DNA from: Dasypus novemcinctus
Lineage: Eukaryota > Chordata > Mammalia > Cingulata > Dasypodidae
Direction of reading: 5' to 3'
Assembly: GCF_030445035.2 (NCBI RefSeq)
Contig: NC_080688.1
Location: forward strand, 68,791,449-68,855,448
DNA length: 64,000 nt
Shown here: in pieces, positions 26,083-35,700 of the stretch
Layout: each line of letters begins with the position of its first letter
How positions within the stretch are numbered: the first letter of the stretch is position 1
Position numbers and translations under genes: made by a program
Notes under the pieces: model-generated
The model's database searches: none
Seen by the model: only the letters and a program-made list of their open reading frames with translations
Told to the model about the DNA's origin: nothing

Positions 26083-26480
26083 GGTTCCTTATAGGGATCT
26101 CCTAGGATCTCTAAGATTTCTCCTAAAGTAGCACCCTCATTGGAGTTCACATTTCCCACAGTCCAAATGGAAAAATGCTTTATTCCAACAGTGTTCCCAT
26201 GAGATATAGAAGGCTTCTCTTTCTCAGAAATCTCAGCAAATATACTGTTTGTTCTGATTGGCTCATAGGCCCAGCTCCAAATCAATCACCATGGGCAGGA
26301 AGGCAGACTACTCTGCAGGTCTAAAGGGACCCAAGAACCACTATCTCAACTCTATGGCTGAGAACGTAGAGGGTGGTACCTTCAGAGCAAAATATTAGAC
26401 CAGTAATCAAAAACAGGAGAAAAAGGATTCTGAGCAACAAAAATAAACAACAACAAATATCAATTAAAATGTACCCTTTC

Positions 26481-26898
26481 AAGGGAAGAAGACTTGGTCC
26501 AGTGGTTAGGGCATCCGTCTACCACATGGGAGGCCTGCGATTCAAACCCTGGACCTCCTTGACCCGTGTGCAGCTGGCCCATGTGCAGTGCTGATGCGCG
26601 CAAGGAGTGCTGTGCCATGCAGGGGTGTCCCTGCATAGGGGAGCCCCATGCAAAGGAGTGTGCCCCATAAGGAGAGCCGCCCAGTACGAAAAAAAGTGCA
26701 GCCTGCCCAAGAATGGCACCACACACACGGAGAGCTGACACAACAAGATGACGCAACAAAAAGAAACACAGATTCCCATGCCGCTGACAACAACAGGAGC
26801 GGACAAAGAACACACAGCAAATAGACACAGAGAACAGACAACTGGGTTGGGAGAGGGGAAGGGGAGAGAAATAAAATAGTAAATAAATCTTTAAAAAA
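26481..26898 (+). mobile_element. DAS-SINE
   Basis: It has the same architecture as the 7.7-kb copy: a head with acttggtccagtggttaggg and gattcaaaccc, the shared body, gacgcaacaaaaagaaacac and an A-rich tail. A 15-bp TSD with one mismatch flanks it: 26,466-26,480 (aaaatgtaccctttc) and 26,899-26,913 (aaaatgtaccccttc). Open frames of 98-151 codons on its - strand are antisense SINE sequence, not genes. Confidence 0.92.
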
Positions 26899-26913
26899 AA
26901 AATGTACCCCTTC

Positions 26914-28438
26914 ACTCCATGACTGTAAATTAATTAGGCACAGATGATGACCTAGTCTTATTTATATTTGTATTTGCATGTTCTATATGGACAGCACATA
27001 GCCCAAATGTCTAATATAATGATTGGCTTTTAAAATAAATATATAAATGATGGATTATTGCATTGTTATGTGCATATGATTCAATGCGCAATATAGTCAT
27101 ATCCATAGCCTAGCATGTGTCATTTGACTGGATGTTATTATTTTTGCAAGTATACATGTAAAATGTGTTATAGAAAGTATATTTTAAAGGAAAATCATAA
27201 TGTTGGAAGGGAACAGAAATAGATTAAGATAATAAGGTAGAACAAGAAATCTATTTCCAGAATGCATATCCTAAAGGGATTTATACACTTTTAATTTGGC
27301 TCATCTCCTTGGGGTAATCTCACACAAATCAATTTTCTTGATGTTGTCCACTCCCTTTCCCGAACACACATGTTAGGATGTACATCATTTGAAGCTATGG
27401 AAGAGCTGGCGAATTTGCCTTCAAGATTTAAAAGCATGCCTGGGTGTCTTCAACATTTTATTACTAAATTTAAAAAAGAGGGGGCTCAAATTTCTTAAAG
27501 AGTATCTGAAAACATGGATTATATGAACTATTTCCTGTGGTTCACCTTTCTCTTCTCTTCCTATCTCATCTTTTGTTTTCCCTCTTTCCTGATAAGGAAG
27601 TTGGGTGAAAAAAAAGGCCTGATACCAGTGGAGGGAGGGGTGAAGTGCTGTTGTAGCTCCCAACTATAAATCTTGATGCTGTGAGCCAGATTATATTAAA
27701 GCTGTGTCCAAAGGAAGGCTCCAAAATGAAGTTGGAGTAGTTTGACTAAAATGAAGGAGGGATAATTGGGGAAGTGAGTCTAAGCACCTGTCAGGAGCTA
27801 CTTGTGTAACCAGATGAGGATCTAAGAGGAAGAGAAGTTGATGGCCTATTGCAGAAGCCCCTTTGGTCCATGAGTGGATGAGCTGGACTAATCTGGGTAT
27901 AGAAATTGAAGATAGTAGAGAAGAGTAAGTTCACCAGTAGACCTACTATGTGAAGCTGGGCAGGATTCATTCAAAGGGATCAGAACTACATGGACCATTT
28001 TGCATCTCCTATCTTCCCACTCTTTGTGGACATTCTTTTATTGATATGGGTTTTTGACTCTGAGAAAACCAGAAAGAGACTTTAACCCTTCATATTTTAC
28101 CCTCTAATCCATGGATTCTTTATACCATTTGGGCAGGGAGAAGACATGAACTCATTTTGTACATCTAAGGAAACCTAAAGTTTCTCTCCCTGGGGGAAAA
28201 TAAAAGCATGTACACAGAAGTCAAACATTTTGTATAGAACTTCAGGATATTCATGGATTACCTGAAACTTACCTGCAGAGACCTCCCAGGAAGATCCATG
28301 GACCCATGGGTCCAGTTACAAAGCCCTGCTCTAGATCCTGACATTGGAGTCATCCTCAGGTCATGGAAGCTTTGAGTGCTTTGAGAAATTGGGAGCGGGG
28401 TCACAAAAGAGTTTCATTCCATTCTCAAGGAACTACCC
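26914..28438. other. Intergenic between two DAS-SINEs
   Basis: A diverged L2/MIR-like stretch may lie at 26,940-27,060. The rest shows no repeat or gene. Confidence 0.45.
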
Positions 28439-28453
28439 ATCTAAGCTACTTTG

Positions 28454-28879
28454 TTTTTTTTTCCCTTAGAGATTTAATTTTATTTATTTCTCTCCCCCTC
28501 CCCCCCACCCCCGTTGTCTGCTCTCTCTATTCATTTGCTGTGTGTTCTTCTGTGACCGCTTCTATCCTTATCAGCGGCACCGGGAATCTGTGTTTCCCTT
28601 TGTTGAGTCATTTTTTTGTGTCAGCTCTCTGTGTGTGCAGTGCCATTCTTGGGCTGGCTCCACTTTCTCTCGCACTGGGCGGCTCTCCTTACAGGGCACA
28701 CTCTTTGCATGTGGGGCTCCCCTACGCGGGGGACACCCCTGCGTGGCAGGGCACTCCTTGCGCACATCAGCACTGTGCATGGGCCAGCTCCACACCGGTC
28801 AAGGAGGCCCCGGGTTTGAACTGCGGACCTCCTATGTGGTAGGCGGACGCCCCATCCATTGGGCCAAGTCCACTGCCCT
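28454..28879 (-). mobile_element. DAS-SINE, inverted
   Basis: The reverse complement shows the head acttggcccaatggatgggg, a B-box region ggtttgaa, the standard body and an A-rich tail at the left. A perfect 15-bp TSD, atctaagctactttg, lies at 28,439-28,453 and 28,880-28,894. It lies 1.2 kb upstream of the DCC CpG block. Confidence 0.93.
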
Positions 28880-29269
28880 ATCTAAGCTACTTTGGAAAGC
28901 TTTGATTTGGAAACCACAGGAACTTCATATTTTAACTTTTTCAAAACAGAAAGGGTTAGACATGGTAAATCATCTAAAAATTCTGTTGTCCAGTTCTAGT
29001 ATCATGGGAATGTTCCTGATGATAATTTTATTGCTTTTATTTTTCCATGCTGTTTCCTTCTTTTTAAATAGTTATTTGCATTACCTACTCTTAAAACTTG
29101 ATGAGCTTGTATGAGTGACAGAAATGTGGGGAAGAAAAAGGAAGAATGAATAGACAATGTAATAAACTGAAGAAGGGAGAGGACCTGCAGCTAAACAGCT
29201 TCTGAAAGGGCAGAACTTGTTGCCAGAGTGACTTTTCTACTCATGATTTTTGCTGGCCAAATTCGTTCC

Positions 29270-29420
29270 TGTGTCAGTTCACTTATTCAGCAAAAACATG
29301 TTGACATGTACAGTAGTAAAAGTCCTGTGTTTGCATCTGTGAGGGGTGCAAAGATGAATGGATACAACCTCTCTTCTCAAAGAAGCTCAAGGTCTCCTAG
29401 TGGAAATAAGGTTTGCACAA
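29270..29420 (-). mobile_element. L2 fragment
   Basis: The sequence cttattcagcaaaaacatgt, ggggtgcaaagatgaatgga, aagaagctcaaggtctccta, gtgg follows the inverted L2 3' end. The 128-codon frame over this stretch (29,228-29,614) is therefore not a gene. Confidence 0.5.
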
Positions 29421-29559
29421 AGAAACTCAGAACAGTTTCCAGAAAAAGGGTTCACTGTGCACCCTTCTGGAATTTCCTGCTTTGTGTGTCCACTTACTTC
29501 ATGTCCGAGGATGCCCAGAGCATCTCCTCATCCTATGAACCATTGTATGTATCATATTT

Positions 29560-29705
29560 CATAATGACAGATTTATGCTTCTCTCCTAACAGATCACAAA
29601 CCCCTGGAGCATAGAGAGTGAGTCTTATTAAACCTCATAATTATACTTCCTGGGAGCTAGCGGGGTAACTGGAACATGGTAAAGTCTCAAAAATTGTTGA
29701 CTCAT
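29560..29705 (+). mobile_element. L2 3' end
   Basis: Phrases acccctggagcatagagagt, ctgggagctagcggggtaac, ggaacatggtaaagtctcaa and aaattgttgactcatg resemble the sense L2 3' UTR. Diverged. Confidence 0.45.
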
Positions 29706-30717
29706 GTCTGTAGGAGAGAGAACAGGAAGAAATAAGAGAGCCTACAATAAGAGGACCTTAACTGATACGTCAGTAAACAGTGCTGTGCCATTGGATGGAT
29801 GTTGTTTCTGGGTCTCAGTTTCCCACCTGCCCTAGAAAGAAGTTAGATAGGGTGATTCTATCTCCATGAAACATTCTTTTTTAAAATAATCATGAGGACA
29901 GAGAAGGAAGTAACTGCCCTGGCCATCGAACCCTGTTCAAACATCTGCCTAAGTTTTGCAGTCAAATAAAAAATAATTTCCAAAATGATAGCTGCAAAAC
30001 CTCCGGCCGCTCACGATATTCGCTGGCTCCATTGAGAAAACTGACTTCCCACGCTTTGCCCACAGAGGGCATCCCAGCTCATTGATATGTAGACCAGGCG
30101 AATGCAGCTGCTGGAAGCCTCCTCCGACCGCTCTTTTCTCTCCCGGTTGCCTTCACCGCTCTGCCCCCACCCCCTTTCCCGAGGAATCTTTGCCTGATCC
30201 AGTTCGTGTCCCTCCGGTCTCCACATTTTCCCTTCCAGCCCTCCACTTCTCCGGATCAAAGGATAGTACGGCTCCAACTCCTAGATAATACACCGCTGGC
30301 GGACACCCCAGTAACAAGTGAGAGCGCTCCACCCCGCAGCGCCCCAGCCTTGCCTCCCCCGGCGGTCTCGCTTCTTGCAGGGAAAACCAACAGCATCACC
30401 AGCTCTTGCGCGGGTTTTTCTCTTCAACTTTACCCAGCCGAGGACATGGCACCAACCTCAATCTTTTAATGCCCAGCCCAGCCCCAGGATCGCTGTCCGT
30501 CTTCTCTTGGTCCCTCCTGGATATTCTATTTATTGATGACTCGCAAGCCCCGCGGAGACCTGTCTTTCCTCCTCTTGCTCCCTCTGTTCCCTTGAGTTAG
30601 TTTTCCAAGGTTTTACCGGGGCTCGGGATCTCTTGGACCGAATGGAACTTTTTGCTGTCTCCTTTTGCTGCTGATTCTGTCAGTGGACGAAGAGAAAGCC
30701 TTCGGAGGCAGAAGAGG

Positions 30718-30830
30718 CGCAGGGGGAGGTGGAGAAAGAGGTGGAGGAAGAGGACGAGGAGGAGGAGGAGGAAGAGGAGGAGGAGGAGGAGGAGGAGGAG
30801 GAGGAGGAGGAGGAGGAGGAGGAAGCCGAA
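30718..30830 (+). repeat. Polypurine tract with (GGA/GAG)n core in the DCC leader
   Basis: This is a nearly pure A/G run on the + strand. Its uninterrupted GAG repeat of about 16-17 units lies near 30,774-30,823. It sits 105-160 bases upstream of the DCC ATG, so it is probably transcribed as purine-rich leader RNA. The opposite strand is polypyrimidine, which explains the long poly-Leu, poly-Ser and poly-Pro open frames there; these are not genes. GGA repeats are known to form G-quadruplexes, and such mirror-symmetric tracts can form triplexes. Repeat number should vary between individuals. Confidence 0.9.
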
Positions 30831-30837
30831 AGGGCTC

Positions 30838-30888
30838 GGCGCGTGTGTGTGCATGTTTGCATGCGTGTGTGAGTGCATGTGTGTGAGT
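30838..30888 (+). repeat. GT-rich simple sequence in the DCC leader
   Basis: A degenerate TG/GCATG run (gtgtgtgtgcatg type) directly follows the GGA tract and precedes the start codon. It supplies the upstream ATGs of the overlapping uORF. Confidence 0.7.
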
Positions 30889-30945
30889 GCCGCCGCGGCC
30901 CAGGACCCCCGGACCCGAAGGTGTTGGCTGAAATATGGAGAATAG
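30853..30945 (+). other. Upstream ORF overlapping the DCC start codon
   Basis: This ATG-initiated frame of 30 codons is out of frame with DCC and stops at TAG 30,943-30,945, so it overlaps the first 11 bases of the DCC coding sequence. It reads through the GT-rich stretch after the GGA tract (MFACVCECMCVS...) and then the GCCGCCGCGG segment. A second in-frame ATG lies at 30,877. A separate three-codon uORF lies at 30,861-30,872. All these upstream ATGs have weak context (T at -3, T or C at +4), so leaky scanning to the strong DCC start is expected. No peptide function is implied. Confidence 0.5.
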
Positions 30946-31025
30946 TCTTGGATGTGTTTGGGTACCCAAGCTGGCTTTTGTACTCTTCGGGGCTTCCCTG
31001 CTCAGCGCGCCGCTTCAAGTCACCG
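30935..31025 (+). CDS. DCC: DCC netrin receptor, coding exon 1 (partial gene)
   Basis: DCC is a single-pass receptor of the neuronal plasma membrane that binds netrin-1 and steers commissural axons; without ligand it acts as a dependence receptor. The exon encodes 30 residues plus one base: [20 protein letters not shown], then [10 protein letters not shown]. This matches the known DCC N-terminus nearly residue for residue; as I recall the human protein, positions 6, 23 and 26 differ. It is a signal peptide: a short polar start, K12, a hydrophobic core (about 13-24) and a probable cleavage site after S24-A25. The start has a strong Kozak context (A at -3, G at +4). The exon ends at a consensus donor, G|GTAAGAGG, giving a phase-1 intron. 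The Ig and fibronectin domains lie on later exons outside the window. The ATG frame stays open to 31,315, but that is read-through into the intron. The identification is firm; the 5' limit of the exon is unknown. Confidence 0.93.
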
Positions 31026-32429
31026 GTAAGAGGTTCTTTGCTTTCTTCTCGTCGCCCCCCGCCCTCTCCATAGCCCCCTTTCCTTTTCTCTTCTCCTCTC
31101 ATTTGGCTAATAGTAGAATCGGGATGCGGGGAGAATTAGCAACATTTTCGGCGCTCGCTCTGCCCCCCATTCCCTCACGGATGATGAAAGACAGAACACT
31201 TTTATACAAAATTTCTGGGGGCGGAGGCTGTTGGTGGAGGGGGAGTGGGGCGCCTCTGCTCTCTTTTTTAATTTGGTGCTTCTCGCATCTTTGGAGACCT
31301 CGCGGGCTGGGTTAGAGAGGTTGCAGGTGCTGATGGTATCTTTGAAAGGAACTGGGTTGGATCCTTGAGGCTTTGGAAACCTAGGATGCGTGGGGGGTGG
31401 AGGGGGTTGGGGCAATGGGGACAGGGGGAGGACACGGAGGTGGCTTTGAGGAAGTCGGTGCGGAATGTAGATGGTGGGGCTGGTCGTTTGTGTGTGCACG
31501 TCTGCGCCTCGCTGTTTGGAATTTTGGACTTGCTGATGGAGAATCCGGAAAGAGAACTGCTAAGGTGTTTTGGTACTTCGGAGGGGGGCCGTGGTGCCCA
31601 AAGGGGTGCAGACTTGCTGGGAGGAGTACGGTGTATTTTATTTTTTAACGGTGAACGCAGGGTGTCAAGATAAGGCTCCACACACATCCAGGACACCGCC
31701 AAACTCCAAATGATTGATATTCCCGGGAATCGGCCCCCTGGCTCCGGCACTTGGCACACGCAGTTTCTAATTAAAAATGGCAAAACTGGTTGGGGGATCC
31801 GATCGTGCTAGAGCTGGAGAAAGAGAGAACTGGGGGATACCCAGGGCTCCTGCAGTCTCTGAATAAGGAGCTGGGGGCGTCAACGGCCAAAGCATTAAAA
31901 AGAAACACATTTTTTTTTTAAAGACCGAAAATGGATGATTATAGCGCCCAGTGGTTGTGCTGGCCCCCGCCAGAAGTGTTGACAAAAACTGGGGTAGAGG
32001 GAGCGGGCCTGGAGGAAAGAGGGTGAGGGCAGCCGGCAGAGCCTTCCAATCTCTTCGGAGAGGACCTTTTCCCAGATGTAAAAGCCGCGGTCGGCCGGGG
32101 CCGGGCGTTGGGTGGCAGCGCCCCAACCCGCGCTGGGGAAAGGAACGAGAAATTGACTGTAAATCGCGGCCAAGCCCGGGCCTCCCAGGAGCCCGGAGCT
32201 CGGGGCTTCTCGCCGGTGCCCAGTGCTGCAGCGCGCAGGGTTGCGAACGCCGCGGAGAAGGCGCCTCTCGCGGTGGCGAGGGATCCCAGCAGCCGGGCAG
32301 CCGGCGGCGCCCCGAAGCGGGCGCGCCCACGGCCCAGCAGGAACCTGAGCGTCGTTACCCTCCCCAGCCCTCCCTCCGCTTTGGCCAGAGCCTGAACGTT
32401 TAGCGAGCGAGCGCGCAAGCCGGCAAGAG

Positions 32430-32510
32430 TTGTGTGTGTGTGGTTGTGTGTGTGTGTATGTGTGTGCGCGCGCGCGCTCATGCGCGCTCGCGCTCGTGAT
32501 GTGCGCGTAC
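32430..32510 (+). repeat. (TG)n to (CG)n alternating purine-pyrimidine tract
   Basis: A TG repeat with short breaks (tgtgtgtgtggttgtgtg) passes directly into CGCGCGCGCG and GCGCTCGCGCTCG. Long alternating TG and CG runs are the classic sequence for left-handed Z-DNA. It lies in the intronic half of the CpG block. Confidence 0.85.
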
Positions 32511-32769
32511 CCGCAGCCGTGGACCAACCGCCCTTGCTCCCTCCCGGGCCGGTCCCCTTCTCTCCCGGCTCCTCTCTCCCGGAGCTTTGTCCTCCGCGAT
32601 TACTCCCGCGTGGGCGGGGGGCCGTCCCCGCAGTAATGCATAGGTAGGTGTCTTTTTAAAATTCCCTCTTCGTGGCCCGCGGACGCTAGACGCTGCGGCG
32701 CGGAGGATCCCTCCTTCGCCACAGAAGATTGACTCGCGCTCTGTCCCGGCAGTCGGGGAAACCATCGTC

Positions 32770-35700
32770 CAGGGGAGAGTTCAGAGAGGACAGCCCTCGC
32801 TGGGTGCAAAGTGTGCCCGAGTAGAGTAGGGGACTGAGCGTGGACGGCATTGGCTGAAAATATTGCATTAGGCGAGGTGGGCAAAAATGGACAAGGTGTT
32901 TCCTCGATTTACGTTAAAATGTTCTTAAAAAACATTTCCCAACTGACAGATTTTTTTTTTTTTTGGCAAAGGGTAGAGTTAGATAACTAGAGATGGATTT
33001 TTATGTTCTTTTGGCATCTAAATTAATTAAATATCCCTTCCCACTCCTTTCACTGTCTTGCCTAGAGAGTTAAGGCCACATATTACTGCTTTATTTTAAT
33101 TTCCTCCATAGACGTGTCTGTGTTTGAAGAGGCTGACAAAAATATTCATATACAAGGGATGTGCCAGAATGAATCTTTAGGTTTGAGGATCTACATCCTT
33201 GTACTTTGCTACACTTTGAAATTCACTTCTATTAGTTGCAAATAAATTATGATGCAGTTTGCCTAGGTCCCCGGAAAGTGGACAGTGCACTTCTAAGATA
33301 CTGCTCATTCGAATCACTCAGAGCTTTGCTCATTAATCTGAGTTTCTCTTCTTCCGCTTAGTAACTATTTCCCGTCTTCAGGAACCCAGCAGGGTACTGA
33401 TGATGAAGAAAGTATAATTCACTCTGTGAAAGGACCAGTAGGAGGTGCCCTTAATAAGGCCAAGCACCTAGTTTACTGGAGGTGAAATTCCCATTCAGCA
33501 GGGGGTTTTGAAGGCTGTTGATTGGTAACAAAGGATTATGGAGGCTAACACAATACTGCTGCATCCTTTCTCACTTCTTAGATAAGTCTGAAGCTGCCGC
33601 CGATTTGTAACATATTATTATGACATAACAAAGGAAATCCCAGAAAGTGTCAGTGAGAACTTGATGCTGGGGGGTAAGGACGGGGCTTTTGAAAGATGCC
33701 CAGATCTTACACATTTGACATGAGCCACAGGCAGAGGCACCAAGTTGGGTCCCAGAATCTCTACTGAAGTGAAAATTTTGAGTTTAGTCATTAGTGTTTA
33801 TTAATGAAATAGGAGGTTTACACATTAATTCTTCATATACGTTTCGGTGGCATTGTATTGGGGAAAAAAAATCTACGAGGATTCATGAACTCCCAGCATG
33901 GACATGAGGCTTGCTGTATCTCTTCTCCTCCACTTTTTCATCCCCCCAACCAAAGTAGATCAGATGCCCCCATCTGAATTAGCTGTTGAGTCCGGTACAT
34001 CAGGACTTGAGGTGCCTGGGCAGCCTGGCTGCCCACTCCTCTGAGTGGTGCAGTATAAATCACCAGCGATCTGTCACAGTATCCATTTCCCACACAGCAG
34101 CAGTTGCCCTCTGAGTTATGAAGCATATGAAACGGCTACCACATGTGTTCTATCTGAATATATTAGACTTTGCTTTAATGCTCTTAAAAGCTGCCCTGGC
34201 TTGAGCAGCTGATAGGCATTTTTCTGCAGAGAGATTTATAACTTTTCTGTGTGTATGACTTACACTTTATTCTCTGGTAAATTAACCTCTCAGCCAACTT
34301 CCTTATTGTTTTCACTGAAGAGGAAGAGCTTTAATTCTACTTAAATTCCTGAATAACGCCTTGCCGGAAGTTTCTCCTGGAATACGGGTTACTTGCAAGC
34401 CATAGTGTCCTTTTTCTAAGCCAATGGAAGCTTGTAGCAAGGCGGGGATGTAAGCTTTGGAGGGTTGAGAGATATTTTTACTGTTTCTAGAGAGGAAAGG
34501 GATGATACTGTATCTTTTAAGGGAATCCTAGTACCCAGGTAACCTCAAAAGCATCTTTTGTGAGAGGAAATGCTTCTCCCTCTCTGGCTTACCTTCTCTG
34601 TTTCAAGCATCCAGTAGTCTGGGATCCTTCAAAAGCAGGTGATATGCTCCTGGAATGTTTTCTGCCTCACAAAGTGGGATCATCTAGTTTGAGCACAGTC
34701 CTTTGGGCATGAGATGGAACTTTAGTCTTGGGTTCCCAGCCTGAACTCTTGTTATCCTTAGGTGCTACCCCTGTTTAAGGCAGTGCCGAACTTTCTGAAT
34801 GGAGTATTCCTTTTCATAGAGTCCTGAGCCCTAAAATTACATTTTAAAGTGAATATTTTTACTATTTCTTTAGAGAATTTTTCATCCTGTACTTTGCAAA
34901 CAAAACTTCTTCATGCTTCTACCAGACACACTCACTCTATCAGAAAAGACTGCAATTGTTTCACTCCATTTTCTTAAATTAAAACACACACACACATACA
35001 CAATGAAGATGGGAATTCCATTCACCATGCGACTTCCCCAAAATGAAAGATTTTCAGGTGTATCTTTATGCATAAGGACACTGCTGGAAACCATTGTGAT
35101 TTCATTAGTTAGTGATCTCTTCTTGCACAGAGAGTGGGGCTACAGTTGTCACCACTTTCCATAGATAAGGCCTGAATCACCATCAGAAACTTGCACCAAG
35201 TATAGTACACACTGCTTTGTTTTGCTATTTGTTACACAGCTACCAACTTAAATGATAAATTTTTCGTGGAATAATCTATTTCAGATGATAATCTCTTAGA
35301 TGAACTCTATATGTAAATTTCAGGAAGTGTTAGATGTGCCTGAGTAAAATGAGTAATGGCATAACCCCGCTGAGGTTTACCTGATTAACTACAGATAAAA
35401 AGTCACTTGGTTCTGAGAAAACAGTGCAGTCCCTAAAGTAGAGTGGTAAATAGTATATACATTGACAGTTCATAAATGTAAATGTGGAGTTTTCTATTTT
35501 TCCAGCTCCCCAGTTTCTTTACTATGATGCTCCAGAGGAAGATTTAAGAGATTCATGAGTTGTCACACAGTTTTCCTTTAATGAATCATAGCCTGGAATC
35601 TCACTAATTCATGGCTGAAAAACACTGAATTCAGTATCAATCCAATGCCAGGTGAATTGTTTTGCAGGCTGCTGGTAGACTGCTCGCTTCTCTTTAGCTT

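Larger units (their letters stand above)
30090..30934 (+). promoter_or_regulatory. DCC: DCC proximal promoter and 5' leader region
   Basis: This GC-rich stretch ends at the DCC start codon. It rises sharply in GC and CpG content from the AT-rich flank near 30,000. I see no convincing TATA box, so a dispersed CpG-type start is likely. The transcription start cannot be placed by reading. Several upstream ATGs occur, with open frames at 30,446-30,469, 30,470-30,600 and 30,642-30,674, and one overlapping the DCC start (listed separately). Which of them are transcribed depends on the start site. A long GGA tract lies about 110 bases before the ATG. Confidence 0.6.
30090..32770. promoter_or_regulatory. 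CpG-rich block spanning DCC exon 1 and the start of intron 1
   Basis: CpG dinucleotides are common here and rare in the flanks on both sides. The block has two dense parts: around exon 1 (about 30,880-31,030) and a denser one wholly inside intron 1 (about 32,030-32,760), with many CGCG, GCCGCGG and GGCCGGGG runs. The sequence between them is GC-rich but has fewer CpGs. Such islands mark promoters active in the germ line or early embryo. The boundaries are visual estimates; observed/expected CpG was not computed. Confidence 0.75.

Noticed and set aside
26460..26915. A 151-codon - strand frame with a hydrophobic, Cys-rich start
   Set aside because: It spans exactly one DAS-SINE in antisense; it is a repeat by-product, not a membrane protein.
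28542..29114. A 190-codon frame on the + strand
   Set aside because: It starts at a GTG, runs through the antisense strand of a DAS-SINE and then into unique DNA. The same Cys-rich peptide pattern appears over the other SINEs at 7.8, 26.5 and 54 kb.
29228..29614. A 128-codon + strand frame just upstream of the DCC promoter
   Set aside because: It overlaps ancient L2 sequence and has no recognisable domain or splice support.
30597..31102. Four overlapping long frames on both strands over the DCC leader, rich in Leu, Pro, Ser, Gly or Arg runs
   Set aside because: They are translations of the GGA/GAG repeat and GC-rich flank in different frames; homopolymer runs are the expected product of a trinucleotide repeat.
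30935..31315. The full 126-codon frame starting at the DCC ATG taken as a single-exon protein
   Set aside because: DCC similarity stops exactly at the GTAAGAGG donor after 31,025; the rest is intron read-through.
31767..32527. Open frames of 180-210 codons on the - strand and 150 on the + strand in the intronic CpG block
   Set aside because: Several frames are open at once, as happens by chance in high-GC DNA with few stops; composition is Arg/Pro/Ala-rich with no domain.
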